Made by a program: the position numbers and the translations under genes. Positions 33,805 to 43,261 of a stretch of DNA of 64,000 nucleotides are shown here, piece after piece. The notes under the pieces were generated by a model that had not been told where the DNA came from, ran no database searches, and saw only the letters and a program-made list of their open reading frames with translations. The stretch lies in NCBI GenBank assembly GCA_965205045.1, contig OZ242031.1, positions 3,348,001 to 3,412,000 on the forward strand, read 5' to 3'. This DNA comes from UBA6522 sp965205045 (GTDB lineage: Bacteria > Pseudomonadota > Gammaproteobacteria > Steroidobacterales > Rariloculaceae). The first letter of the stretch is position 1, and each line of letters begins with the position of its first letter.

Positions 33805-35505
33805 TCATTCGCTGATGGCAACCCCAACGTCCTCGGCGTACCGGAACCATTCCCCGATCAATTCCTGCGTCAGATCGGGGCGCTGCGAGGACAGGTCGTT
33901 GCGCTCGAAGGGGTCGCTGTCCAGGTCGAACAACTCCCAGCGGGTTTCCTCGTCCTCTGTGGGTATCCACAATAGTTTCCAGGAGCCGCGGACCAGGGCG
34001 CGCAGACCGTGCAGTTCCCAGCCGATGGCTTCGTCGGGTTCGTGTACCGGGCTGGCGCCGCCCTGAAGGTGGTCCAGGAAGGACTTGCCGCGCATGGCCA
34101 GTACCGGCCGATGGTTGTATTCGCCAGTCGGAGGCTCGGCGCCCGCCAGTTGCAGCAGCGTCGGCATGACGTCCTGCATGGTGAGGTATTCCCGGGAAAT
34201 ACCACCGGTGTCTGACAGGGTGGCATGGGCGGCAAATGCGGCCGCCAGCACACCGCCTTCGGCCACGGATCCCTTGACGTCCCGATAGGGTGCCGTGCCC
34301 GCCTCCGCCCAGCCCAGACCGTATTCAATGAACGAATCGCGTCTGCCCATGTTGGCCAGGCTGTTGTCGTAACCTTCGGCGAACGATTCGGGCGCGCTGC
34401 CGGAGGCGCCGTTGTCCGACATGAACAGGATGAAGGTGTTGTCGAATTCACCGGAATCGCGCAGATACTCGGTCAGGCGGCCGATGTGGACGTCCATGTT
34501 GGCGACCATGGCCGCGTAGATTTCCATGAGTCGCGCCTGTTCGACGCGGGCGGTTTCGTCCAGTTCGGCCCAGGGTGTGGAGCCACGCGGGTAATTCACC
34601 ATGTCGGCGTGAGGAGGCAGAATGCCGAGTTCCCGGGCGCGTTCCACGCGCCGGTCGCGGACTGCGTCGTAACCGTCATCGTACTGGCCGGCAAACCGGT
34701 CGAGCCAGTCGTCCGGAACCTGCAGCGGCCAGTGCGGTGCAGTCAGTGCCAGATAGGCGAAGAACGGTCGGCCGTCGTCCCGGTTTGCCTCGATGTACTC
34801 GATGATCTTGTCTGTGTAAACCCGGGTTGAGAAATAGTCCTCCGGCAAACTCGCCACCACGTCCCAGTTTTCCCGGAAAACGAGCGGGTCGGCCCTGCGA
34901 ATGCCGCCGTGGGCGCCGCCGTCGGCCGGACTCAGGTGTACCGTTGTGCCCGTCGTCTGCACGAACGATGACTCGAAGCCGCGGCCCGCCGGGTTGGTTT
35001 CGTCCACCAGGGCCCGGCCCAGGTCCCATTTCCCCGCCATGTAGGTGTGGTATCCGGCGTCGCGCAAGACCTCGGGCAAGGCCGCGACCCGGTGGCTCAG
35101 GTAGCCCTCGTAACCCGGCTGCGCGTAGCCGCGGGCCGTCTGATCGGGCTCGGTGCCGTTGTCGAAGAAGCGCTTGATGTCCATGGACCCGATCCCGGCC
35201 TCGTGATTGTCCATTCCGGACAGGAGCATCGCCCGTGCGGGTGCGCAGACGGGCGCGGCGTGAAAATTGGTCAGACGCACGCCGCTGTAGGCCAGCTCAT
35301 CCAGATTCGGCGTTGGAATCTCGCTGCCGAACGATCCCAGATCGGTATAGCCCATGTCATCGGTGACGATCAGGAGAATGTTCGGGCGCGGGTCCGCGGT
35401 GGGGGCCGTTTCCAGGGTCTGGGTGTCGGGGCCGCCCATGTCGCAACCCGTCATGCTGACGGCGGCGACGATTGTGGGTAGCCCGATTCCGGTTGAGAGT
35501 TTCAT
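33805..35505 (-). CDS. Sulfatase lipoprotein
   Basis: 566 residues with lipoprotein signal VSMTGCDMGG, so probably anchored in the periplasm or outer membrane. The core reads NILLIVTDDMGYTDLGSFG, then the formylglycine motif CAPAR (VCAPARAMLLSGMDNHEAG), YMAGKWDLG, LFMSDNGASGSAP and KSFLDHL. The CxPxR rule is met although the residues differ from the two other sulfatases here (CSPTR). It is divergent from the sulfatase at 35647. It likely desulfates a different substrate from the neighbours. Confidence 0.88.
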   Translation of the reverse strand: MKLSTGIGLPTIVAAVSMTGCDMGGPDTQTLETAPTADPRPNILLIVTDDMGYTDLGSFGSEIPTPNLDELAYSGVRLTNFHAAPVCAPARAMLLSGMDNHEAGIGSMDIKRFFDNGTEPDQTARGYAQPGYEGYLSHRVAALPEVLRDAGYHTYMAGKWDLGRALVDETNPAGRGFESSFVQTTGTTVHLSPADGGAHGGIRRADPLVFRENWDVVASLPEDYFSTRVYTDKIIEYIEANRDDGRPFFAYLALTAPHWPLQVPDDWLDRFAGQYDDGYDAVRDRRVERARELGILPPHADMVNYPRGSTPWAELDETARVEQARLMEIYAAMVANMDVHIGRLTEYLRDSGEFDNTFILFMSDNGASGSAPESFAEGYDNSLANMGRRDSFIEYGLGWAEAGTAPYRDVKGSVAEGGVLAAAFAAHATLSDTGGISREYLTMQDVMPTLLQLAGAEPPTGEYNHRPVLAMRGKSFLDHLQGGASPVHEPDEAIGWELHGLRALVRGSWKLLWIPTEDEETRWELFDLDSDPFERNDLSSQRPDLTQELIGEWFRYAEDVGVAISE

Positions 35506-35646
35506 GGCTCGCAGAGTCTCCGCTGACGGCTGGAAGGATCAAGTCCGGCTACGCTAACACCGATTGAGATCTCGTGCACAATCGTTCTTGCGTCGCGTCG
35601 ACGGCCGCCTTAGTGTTAGGCGCCTATCAGGAATGAGGATCGGCTC

Positions 35647-37092
35647 ATGAGAACACGTCTGGCTATACCGGCATTCGTTTTTGCCTGCTCGCTACTGGTA
35701 TTCGGTTCCGCAACGGCACAGAACATCGTGCTCATCCTCTCGGACGATCAAGGCTGGACCGGTTCGTCGGTACAGATGGACAGCCGGGTTCCCAGATCCG
35801 TCAGCGACCTGTACCTGACACCGAACCTTGAGCGGCTGGCCGCCGAGGGCATGCGTTTCTCCAACGCCTATGCGCCGGCGCCGAACTGCTCTCCGACCCG
35901 CATGAGCATCCAGACCGGCAAGACAGCGGCGCGCCTGGGCGCCACGGACATCATCGACGTTGTTCCCAATGTACAGGGCAGGCCGGCAATGCCGGGCTTC
36001 TACGCCAACTTTTACGTGAACAAGCCCCTGCTCGTGCCGCTTCCGATCAGCGATATCCCCGACGAAGAGGTCACCATCGCCGAATACCTCAAGCAGCACG
36101 ACCCGAGCTATGCGACCGGGCACTTCGGCAAGTGGCACATGGGCGGGGGCTCGCCGGACCGCCACGGATACGATGCGCACCACGGCATTACCACCAACTC
36201 GCCGGGCATGTCGGGCATGCCGGATCCGAAGCGAACTGCCGAAGTCACCGACGACGGACTCGCCTTCATCGAAGAGCAGGTCGCGGCCCAACGGCCGTTC
36301 TTCGCGCAGTTTTCGTACTACGCCGTGCACACGCCCGTTCTGGCGATGCCGGAAACCATCGACCGGTTCCGTGAGATGGACAGCCGTCAGCACACGAACA
36401 CCTTCTACGCGGCCATGACTGCCGAACTGGACGATGGCGTGGGCAGAATCCTCGACCGGCTCGATGAACTTGGCATTGCCGAGGATACCTACGTCATTTT
36501 CACGTCCGACAACGGCGGCGAGATCGTCGGGGGCGTGACCAACAACGGCCCGCTGGCCAGGGGCAAGACGCACGTCTGGGAAGGCGGAATCCGGGTGCCC
36601 CTGTTCGTTCGCGGGCCGGGTATCGCCGAGGGCAGCGAGAGTCATGTGCCGGCCATCGGTTACGATTTCTTTCCCACCATCGCCGACTGGGTGGGAGCCT
36701 CGATTCCTCTCCCGGAAGACCAGGACGGCGGCAGCCTGCACGATGTGCTGAGCAACGGCGGCGCCGGCTCCGTGGAGCGCGGCACCGAGGCACTGATCTG
36801 GTACTACGGCGCCTATCGAAACTTGAAGCATGTGGCTCCCCAGACGGCCATGCGAAAGGACAACTACAAGCTGGTCTGGGAGCTGGATTCCCAGCGGACC
36901 TACCTGTTCGATCTGGACGGAGACCTGAGCGAAACCAACGACCTGTCACGCGTCCGCCCGGAAATCGCGGACGCGATGTTCAGCGAACTGAAGGGCTACC
37001 TGGAACGTGTGGGAACAAAGATGCCCACGGTCAATCCGGATTACGATCCGTCGAACGATCCCGGATTGCTTTCAGTGACCGGGGCGAACTGA
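35647..37092 (+). CDS. Sulfatase, exported
   Basis: 481 residues with a signal peptide ending SATAQ. NIVLILSDDQGWTGSSVQM begins the metal site; the formylglycine motif is CSPTR in PNCSPTRMSIQTGK. FGKWHMGGG, FTSDNGGEIVGG, WEGGIRVPLFVRGPG and ELDSQRTYLFDLDGD complete the family pattern. The third sulfatase within 10 kb, it points to use of sulfated organic matter. Its stop is only two bases before the first gene of the AT-richer defence island, an abrupt change in base composition. Confidence 0.88.
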   Translation: MRTRLAIPAFVFACSLLVFGSATAQNIVLILSDDQGWTGSSVQMDSRVPRSVSDLYLTPNLERLAAEGMRFSNAYAPAPNCSPTRMSIQTGKTAARLGATDIIDVVPNVQGRPAMPGFYANFYVNKPLLVPLPISDIPDEEVTIAEYLKQHDPSYATGHFGKWHMGGGSPDRHGYDAHHGITTNSPGMSGMPDPKRTAEVTDDGLAFIEEQVAAQRPFFAQFSYYAVHTPVLAMPETIDRFREMDSRQHTNTFYAAMTAELDDGVGRILDRLDELGIAEDTYVIFTSDNGGEIVGGVTNNGPLARGKTHVWEGGIRVPLFVRGPGIAEGSESHVPAIGYDFFPTIADWVGASIPLPEDQDGGSLHDVLSNGGAGSVERGTEALIWYYGAYRNLKHVAPQTAMRKDNYKLVWELDSQRTYLFDLDGDLSETNDLSRVRPEIADAMFSELKGYLERVGTKMPTVNPDYDPSNDPGLLSVTGAN

Positions 37093-37094
37093 GA

Positions 37095-38180
37095 ATGCCC
37101 ATGGATACGCTTATGCCCCCAACCACTGGGCTGTTGGCTCACCTCATTCCACGTATCACGATAGCCGTGGAGCCCGCCGCCACTCAGTCTTTGGCTTACA
37201 TCCTGAGTGCGGAGGGAGCGGTTGCCAACGAAATGGCCGCAATTGCCCGGCAAGCTGGTTTGGAGCGATTTGAAGTAGGGCAGATCGCCCCGGAGGAGAC
37301 GCACGGCGAGGGCAGTGTCCAGCCAGACCTGACAATTCGAGATAGTAGCGATGCCGTGCGGATATTCATCGAGAACAAGTTCTGGGCGGGCCTGACTGAC
37401 AGGCAACCCGTCGCGTATCTGAACGCACTGCCGGCCGATACATCCTCCCTGCTCCTGTTCGTCGTGCCGCAGCAGCGGATACACAGCATCTGGAACGAGT
37501 TGGAGGACAGGTGTGCGCATGAAGACATGCTTCTTGAGAACGAATTTCGGGAGGACAATCTTGTCCGGGCTCAAACGGCCAACCGAATTTTGGCGGTCAC
37601 GAGTTGGCAGCACTTGCTCGCGAGACTTCAACACGGCGCCAGCGCCAGTGGGCATGTCTTCCTTGAGCAGGACATCCTACAGCTTCGTGGATTAGCCGAT
37701 CGAATGGATGTGGACGCGTTCCTGCCGTTGCGTGGAGAAGAAATCACGGACATAGGCTTGGCTCGCCGCATGATCAACTACAGTGACTTGATCGACGCTA
37801 TCGTGGAGCGGCTCAAGGTCGATGGAGTTGCCGATACGCAGGGACTAAGGCCGACGCACGGCTATTACAGCGCAGGACGCTATTTGCGCTTGCATGGGAG
37901 GTTCGGCGCATGGATGGGCGTGGACCTTCAAGCGTGGCGGAAGTACGAAATAACTCCGCTGTGGTGGATTATCGGCGTTCCCGGTGACTTTTCTGGCCTC
38001 AGCGGTTATACGACTCCGGAGATCAGCCGTCGAGTCCCCGATGTACATGATGGTGACGACGAGAGTTTGTACATCCCTATTCGGCTGACTGCAGGAGTCG
38101 AACGAGATCGGGTGATCGACGATGCCGCAGCACAGATACGCGATACTGCCAATGAGTTTCGGGCGGCATTTCCCGATTAA
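37095..38180 (+). CDS. PD-(D/E)xK nuclease-like protein
   Basis: 361 residues. A nuclease-like core is suggested by QPDLTIRDSSDAVRIFIENK (Asp near residue 78; Glu-Asn-Lys near 93-95), a predicted strand-turn-strand with D...ExK spacing, followed by LTDRQPVAYLNALP. The C-terminal half (VDLQAWRKYEITPLWWIIG) is unassigned. Homologs of this shape are often found in restriction and defence settings. It starts two bases after the sulfatase stop with no strong ribosome binding site; an alternative ATG lies at 37101. McrB/McrC-like genes follow after 316 bases. A nuclease role is inference from motif and context. Confidence 0.6.
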   Translation: MPMDTLMPPTTGLLAHLIPRITIAVEPAATQSLAYILSAEGAVANEMAAIARQAGLERFEVGQIAPEETHGEGSVQPDLTIRDSSDAVRIFIENKFWAGLTDRQPVAYLNALPADTSSLLLFVVPQQRIHSIWNELEDRCAHEDMLLENEFREDNLVRAQTANRILAVTSWQHLLARLQHGASASGHVFLEQDILQLRGLADRMDVDAFLPLRGEEITDIGLARRMINYSDLIDAIVERLKVDGVADTQGLRPTHGYYSAGRYLRLHGRFGAWMGVDLQAWRKYEITPLWWIIGVPGDFSGLSGYTTPEISRRVPDVHDGDDESLYIPIRLTAGVERDRVIDDAAAQIRDTANEFRAAFPD

Positions 38181-38496
38181 TGGGCCCCTTCTGCAAGCAA
38201 TCCGTTCGTTCGGTCGGATTTCCGGTTATGCCACGGAAAAGCGGTAATGGGCGACCATCGTTAAGGTCACGGGTTTGGCTTAAGAATCGGAGATTCCGGA
38301 GAGATCGACAAGGTAAGCAGCAGTTTCATTGGGTTTGCACAGCGGCACTATGCCTCGGCATGGTTCTGCGTCCTAAGGATCCAATCAAGCGCAAACATAT
38401 AGGGTGAACAAAAGCCCGGAGGCTGTCCCAAGGATCAGAACGTCTCCGGCTACTTTTTTTGTTGGGAATTCTCGAATCTGCAGGGAGGAGTAGCGC
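38181..38496. other. Gap between the nuclease-like gene and mcrB
   Basis: No convincing gene. A 75-residue open frame from 38180 shows no family features. The stretch ends in the terminator-like hairpin described separately, then a GGGAGGAG ribosome binding site for mcrB (about 38482-38489). Confidence 0.5.
38413..38460 (+). terminator. Terminator-like hairpin upstream of mcrB
   Basis: Arms AGCCCGGAGGC (38413-38423) and GTCTCCGGCT (38442-38451) pair over ten bases with one bulge and a loop of 18 bases, followed by seven Ts (38454-38460). It probably ends transcription from the nuclease-like gene, so mcrBC would need its own promoter. Confidence 0.6.
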
Positions 38497-40614
38497 GTGA
38501 AGGAAATTTACGATTGGGTTCCCTGGTTCAAGGAACTTGCCAGGAAGATTGCGGACGGTGGTGAGCAATACCTTGTAGAGGCGGCCAAGCAAGTTCAGTG
38601 GCGCGACGATGAGAAGATTCAGCCGCTGCTGAGACATAGTGACGAAAATATCGATCCATTCTCGTTCTTCTACAGTTTGGCGAGCCGTAAAGAACATTCG
38701 ATTGTCAGGGAGCGAATATTTCCTAGCATAGAAAGCGTGTTCAAATTGGAAAGACAACTTCCAGTCGATCTGGACGATGCAGTTATTTTCCCCACACCTC
38801 CCGCCGTCAATACTCTATTCCACTATCGAGGAGATGGCGATCCAAACTTACTATGGCAGCTGTATCGGGATGCAGTCAAGGGACGCGAGTCTGTGGACGG
38901 CAGCAACTTTGATCGGGCGTTGCGGCTTCGTGGTGTTGGAACAGCAAAGCTTACGCAAGCGCTCTTCCTAATAAATCCCTCGGAATTTTTTCCTGTAGAT
39001 AAACACACTACTTCGCTGGGAGTATTGCCTTTCTCCAGGCAACCAAAGGAAATAAGTTGGAGAGAGTATTGTGACGGCATTAGCCTGATCAATAGTGCTT
39101 TTCCAGATTGTAAACTCTATGAAGCAAACTTGTTCGCGTACTTACGCTCTGCTGGGCATTTGACGGTCAACGCTAGCCGGTGTTTTCAAGTCAGCACCAG
39201 AGCTTATAACGACGAGACGGATTATTGGCGGGACGACCCCGAAGCCTTTGAACCCAACAACTTCATATATACGGGTGGCCCTCGGTCGAAAGGGGGTAGG
39301 GAATATCCGGTCTCCGAACCGCAGCGTGGCGATGTGGTGCTCGTTCGCTTTGGCCGAACGAGCGGTCGAGGCATCGGAATTGTCTATAAGAACGATTACA
39401 TTGACGGATACCACGATAACGGAAGATTGCATGTTATCTGGCTGAATAAGTCATCCGCGCAACTATCGTCGCCAACAGTCATAGTCGGATTTTCGGAGGC
39501 GCAAGAAGGCACATACAGTGCATTTCGCAATACGGATTCTTACATCCCAACTTTTGATCTGCTTGAACGGCATAGTAGGAGACCTAATGGATCAAGGCGT
39601 TCCGTCGAATCTATCCGGAATGACTCTTCTGGGAAAACCACACATCGCCTCAACACAATTCTCTATGGCCCGCCAGGGACGAGTAAGACTTGGAATACCG
39701 TAACTTATGCGCTAGCGGTCATCAACGGTGCACCCGTAAATCCTGATATTGACCGTACGAGGTTCGATGAGTTCATAAATCAGGGTCGAATCAGAATGGT
39801 GACGTTTCATCAGAACTATGCATACGAGGATTTCGTCGAGGGCATTCGCCCGAAACTAGCGGGTGATGCAAGTCTTGCGTACGAGCTTAGGTGCGGGATT
39901 TTCAAGCAGTTGGTCGAAGATGCCATTCGTCATCGAGAGGACCGGTACGTGTTAATCATCGACGAAATCAACAGGGGAAACATTGCCAAAATCTTCGGCG
40001 AACTCATCACGCTTATTGAGGACTCCCGCCGCCTCGGCGGAACCGATCCTACCAAAGTTACGCTTCCGTACTCGGGGGACCAATTTGCCGTTCCAGACAA
40101 CCTCTACATTATCGGCACCATGAACACGGCAGATCGAGGAATTCAGCTGTTAGACACGGCTTTGCGGCGGCGCTTCACCTTCGTTGAAATGATGCCAAAT
40201 CCGGAACACGAACTTATTACTGACGATATCGACGGCGTCGATTGCCGGAGAATGCTCAAGGTCATGAACGATCGTATTACCTCCCTCTTGGATCGAGAGC
40301 ACCAAATCGGACACACGTACCTCTTTGGTGTCACTGACATGCAAGGATTGTCAAAAGCCTTCCGTAACGAGATTTTTCCGCTGTTGCAGGAATATTTCTT
40401 CGACGATTGGCTCAAGATACGGGACGTGCTTGGTCACAACGGTTTCGTTACCGAACGCAATACCGAACACTTGTTCCGAAGTACGGAGCAGGGGGAGGAT
40501 TACATCATTTACGAAAGACTCCCCGATAAAGAGCAGGGGTGGATGGATCCAGAATCGTATCGGAGCATCTACGAGGGCAAAGGGGTAGGCAATGCAGACG
40601 CCGACGATGCCTAG
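38497..40614 (+). CDS. mcrB: McrB-like GTPase/AAA+ restriction subunit with extended N terminus
   Basis: 705 residues, longer than E. coli McrB (459). The AAA+ motor has Walker A GPPGTSKT (about residue 390), Walker B VLIIDEINRGN (about 485-495) and GTMNTADRG (about 541); the NTAD segment is the McrB-family GTP-binding signature. The N-terminal part has two regions. Residues about 120-180 (FDRALRLRGVGTAKLTQALF, then NPSEFFPVDKHT) resemble a helix-hairpin-helix. Residues about 230-330 (FQVSTRAY, QRGDVVLVRFGRTSGRGIGI, HVIWLNK) may be an EVE/YTH-like reader of modified bases. The gene overlaps mcrC by 23 bases and is AT-richer than the chromosome around it. Confidence 0.85.
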   Translation: MKEIYDWVPWFKELARKIADGGEQYLVEAAKQVQWRDDEKIQPLLRHSDENIDPFSFFYSLASRKEHSIVRERIFPSIESVFKLERQLPVDLDDAVIFPTPPAVNTLFHYRGDGDPNLLWQLYRDAVKGRESVDGSNFDRALRLRGVGTAKLTQALFLINPSEFFPVDKHTTSLGVLPFSRQPKEISWREYCDGISLINSAFPDCKLYEANLFAYLRSAGHLTVNASRCFQVSTRAYNDETDYWRDDPEAFEPNNFIYTGGPRSKGGREYPVSEPQRGDVVLVRFGRTSGRGIGIVYKNDYIDGYHDNGRLHVIWLNKSSAQLSSPTVIVGFSEAQEGTYSAFRNTDSYIPTFDLLERHSRRPNGSRRSVESIRNDSSGKTTHRLNTILYGPPGTSKTWNTVTYALAVINGAPVNPDIDRTRFDEFINQGRIRMVTFHQNYAYEDFVEGIRPKLAGDASLAYELRCGIFKQLVEDAIRHREDRYVLIIDEINRGNIAKIFGELITLIEDSRRLGGTDPTKVTLPYSGDQFAVPDNLYIIGTMNTADRGIQLLDTALRRRFTFVEMMPNPEHELITDDIDGVDCRRMLKVMNDRITSLLDREHQIGHTYLFGVTDMQGLSKAFRNEIFPLLQEYFFDDWLKIRDVLGHNGFVTERNTEHLFRSTEQGEDYIIYERLPDKEQGWMDPESYRSIYEGKGVGNADADDA

Positions 40615-41869
40615 TGTCGTAACGGTCAGGGAACATAAACTAGTCGAAGATTCTCTGACAAAAGAGGACATTGCCGATCTGAAAGTAATCGCAGGAAGTG
40701 TGTTCAAGCACAAGAACGGTCGCTTGCAGGCAAGAAATTATGTCGGCATTGTCACGACAGGGCGTGGCACGGTGATCGAGATTCTCCCGAAAATCGATCT
40801 TGGTGGGGAAACTGCTGATTACGAGAAAACAAGGGATATGTTCCTGAAGATGCTACGGTGCTGGCGTAGGCTCAAAAGAACTAAAGCGCTACCAAGAAGT
40901 AGTATCCGCGCCATGCGTCGATTTCCCATGCTGGAGATATTTTTTCATCAGTTTCTGGTCAATGTGAACATGCTGGCACGTCGAGGGCTTGCGAGGCGCT
41001 ACATTGCGGTAGAAGAGAATTTGCCGTATATGAGAGGAAGAATTCTGTTTCGCCAACAACTTCTTGACAACATCGCAAACCAAGCGCGATTTTTCGTCGC
41101 GCACGACGAATTAAGCGCTAATCGGCCTGCCAACCGGCTGATCCATACTGCGTTGACTCGGATCGGACCTCGTGTACTAACTAGCGAAAATCGTAAACTT
41201 CTTCGCCAGTTGATGCCCTCGTTCGCTGAGGTGCCGCAGGCAGCCGATCCTCACGCCGACTGGCGGAAGCATCATATTGATCGCACCATGCGGCACTACG
41301 GGCCGGTGATGCAGTGGGTTGGACTCTTTTTGTTCAACCAAGGGTTGACTACATTTTCTGGTCGCCATGCGAATCTGTCGTTACTGTTTCCAATGGAGCA
41401 AGTGTTCGAGGACTTCGTCACGGACAGTTTTCGCCGTTACCAAGACCTTTATGCGGTGGGTCCCCAAAAGCCGCAGAAAAAACTGGCCGAGTTTGAGGGC
41501 AAGGACGCGTTCACAATGAAGCCCGATATATCACTCATGGAAAAAGGCCAGACCGTTGTATACATACTTGATGCAAAATGGAAAGAGGTCAACCAATATA
41601 TCACCGACAATAAACACAATATTGAACAGGATGATATGTATCAACTCTACGCTTATGGCAAATGTTACGAGTGCGATGCGGTGGCACTGGTTTACCCGAG
41701 AAACCGAAACTTCACGAGGGAATTGCGTTATGCATTCTTCGATGGCTTGCCCTTGGTCTGCTTGCCGTTCGATATTGCCCGTCCGAAGGAAAGCGTACGA
41801 CGGTCGGTGAAGGTGCTTCGGAATTTCGGTAAGGCTACGAAGTCGGCAAATGACAGGATGCCGAAGTGA
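40592..41869 (+). CDS. mcrC: McrC-like restriction endonuclease subunit
   Basis: 425 residues. The N-terminal half has the McrC pattern (RNYVGIVTTGRGTVIEILPKI, NLPYMRGRILF). The PD-(D/E)xK nuclease is at about residues 309-330: KPDISLM, then ILDAKWKEV, with downstream DDMYQLYAYGK and ALVYPR as in McrC. McrC docks on the McrB hexamer and cuts DNA after translocation. The start lies inside the end of mcrB. Together they form a modification-dependent restriction system that targets methylated or otherwise modified foreign DNA. Confidence 0.88.
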   Translation: MQTPTMPSVVTVREHKLVEDSLTKEDIADLKVIAGSVFKHKNGRLQARNYVGIVTTGRGTVIEILPKIDLGGETADYEKTRDMFLKMLRCWRRLKRTKALPRSSIRAMRRFPMLEIFFHQFLVNVNMLARRGLARRYIAVEENLPYMRGRILFRQQLLDNIANQARFFVAHDELSANRPANRLIHTALTRIGPRVLTSENRKLLRQLMPSFAEVPQAADPHADWRKHHIDRTMRHYGPVMQWVGLFLFNQGLTTFSGRHANLSLLFPMEQVFEDFVTDSFRRYQDLYAVGPQKPQKKLAEFEGKDAFTMKPDISLMEKGQTVVYILDAKWKEVNQYITDNKHNIEQDDMYQLYAYGKCYECDAVALVYPRNRNFTRELRYAFFDGLPLVCLPFDIARPKESVRRSVKVLRNFGKATKSANDRMPK

Positions 41870-41905
41870 AGAAAGCGGGCATCGCTGGCGGGCAGGGTGT
41901 CGTTT

Positions 41906-42538
41906 CTAACCCAGAGCGTAGCCAAGCTCATTGGCGGCATTCCTTAGTATTTCCAGCATCGCCGGGTCGGCGAGTGCCCGGTGGAAACCGGGTTGCGACG
42001 GCAATGCACCGGCAGCCTCCGCGCGATCGGTCAGCACGCAGGCGGCTCGATTAGCGTGCATTGACGACGGATACCGCAGTCCATGTATGGCCGGATAAGC
42101 ATCGTAGAACCCTCGCGCCCAGTTGCGGCTCACGGATCGCGGTCCGGACACCAGGCCCATGGATGCCCCGGCTCGGGTGGCGAAACCGCCCATCAGGTCG
42201 AGTAGCCGAATGTCCGTCGCCAACTCGAATCCCGCCAGCCATCCCGCACGCGCCGAACGGTGAATGGTGCGCGTCTTCTGAAACGCCTCACCCAGGCAAG
42301 TCACCGGACTCCCTGCCGCGTAGAGCACGCTCCTTGCCTGAAATGAAGGCTCCTTTCCATCGTGGTGGTCGAACCGGGAGTCCAGTGGTCCCACATGGCG
42401 GAATTCAGTCCAGAACGTAGGGTGTTCGCCGCCCCGAAAATAGATTCGCCAGAGTTCGGTGCCCGTGGGAAGCACCAGGACATCGGGTGCGGCCTCGCGC
42501 AGTCGCGCGGGGTTCGGCTGGCGAGGAACTTTCGACAC
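41906..42538 (-). CDS. RES-domain toxin (NAD+-degrading type)
   Basis: 210 residues. The RES fold is indicated by LWRIYFRGGEHPTF, a central arginine in LDSRFD, ARSVLYAAGSPVTCLGEAFQ (Tyr and Glu of the family) and a late YPSSMHANRAACVL (Ser). Known RES toxins break down NAD+ to arrest growth. The partner gene lies just upstream on the same strand (42598), 59 bases away. It is orientated opposite to the second RES system at 44447. Confidence 0.8.
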   Translation of the reverse strand: MSKVPRQPNPARLREAAPDVLVLPTGTELWRIYFRGGEHPTFWTEFRHVGPLDSRFDHHDGKEPSFQARSVLYAAGSPVTCLGEAFQKTRTIHRSARAGWLAGFELATDIRLLDLMGGFATRAGASMGLVSGPRSVSRNWARGFYDAYPAIHGLRYPSSMHANRAACVLTDRAEAAGALPSQPGFHRALADPAMLEILRNAANELGYALG

Positions 42539-42597
42539 GATGCGTCAGCAATGATCAGTTGGGGATAGAGCAAAGCTCGCGGGCGTTATTGCCGGCT

Positions 42598-43182
42598 CTA
42601 CCTGTCGGGAACGATCTCGATGACGGCTTGGGCATCGCGGCCCGTTCCGAGCCACTCCAGTGGGGTCATGAGGTGGCCGGAGCTGTCCTCCAATTCAGGG
42701 TCCGCGGACGTATACCAGCGCACCGCGGACACCGGGTCGAATTCCGCCAGCCGTTGATTGACCTGGCCGATGTTGGAAATCAGGGCATCGCCGTCGAACT
42801 GGAAGGTCGGGACGTGCCACCGGCCGTTCACGCGAATTGCGTAGAGAGCGCGCTGACGGATCATCTGCCGCACTCGCACGGGAGTGAGGCCAAGCAGATT
42901 GGCGACCTGAGCCGGAGTCATGCTCGTTGTCAGAATCGCGGCGTACTCCGTCGCGAACTGGAACACCGAATCCTCGTTTCCCGGGTGCTGGTCCACCTCA
43001 ACTCCCGCGCGCTCGAGCATGGCGACCTCCGCCGCTGTCAACTCCGATCGCGCAGGACCGAAGAGACTTGCCTGAAGACGCCCTATCGCGTCCTTCAACG
43101 CCGCATTCAGGGCCTCGGGCGGTTGCGCGCGTAGTCCGTGCTGTTGAAAGTAGTGACGATCAGTCTGTTCAATCGTGCTCAT
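42598..43182 (-). CDS. Antitoxin-like DNA-binding protein of the RES pair
   Basis: 194 residues. A helix-turn-helix is visible in MTPAQVANLLGLTPVRVRQMI, followed by NGRWHVPTFQFDGD. The C-terminal MTPLEWLGTGRDAQAVIEIV resembles the toxin-binding end of MbcA/ParS-type antitoxins. Placed directly upstream of the RES gene, it is very likely the antitoxin and autoregulator. A 15-bp palindrome lies 22 bases upstream of its start, overlapping the predicted -10 box. Confidence 0.7.
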   Translation of the reverse strand: MSTIEQTDRHYFQQHGLRAQPPEALNAALKDAIGRLQASLFGPARSELTAAEVAMLERAGVEVDQHPGNEDSVFQFATEYAAILTTSMTPAQVANLLGLTPVRVRQMIRQRALYAIRVNGRWHVPTFQFDGDALISNIGQVNQRLAEFDPVSAVRWYTSADPELEDSSGHLMTPLEWLGTGRDAQAVIEIVPDR

Positions 43183-43203
43183 TGCCCGTCCGTATTTTCC
43201 TTA

Positions 43204-43242
43204 ACTATCGACGATAGTAAAAGAAATAATGCCACACGCCAA
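43204..43242 (-). promoter_or_regulatory. Promoter with operator palindrome for the RES toxin-antitoxin pair
   Basis: On the minus strand TTGGCG (43242-43237), a 17-base spacer and TACTAT (43219-43214). The perfect palindrome ACTATCG-A-CGATAGT (43204-43218) overlaps the -10 box, as expected for an antitoxin operator. AAGGAAAA upstream of the start serves as ribosome binding site. Confidence 0.55.
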
Positions 43243-43261
43243 ACTGGAACAACACCGCTCA

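Noticed and set aside
38180..38407. 75-residue frame overlapping the nuclease-like gene's stop
   Set aside because: Very basic composition with no family features and it precedes a terminator; not supported as a gene.
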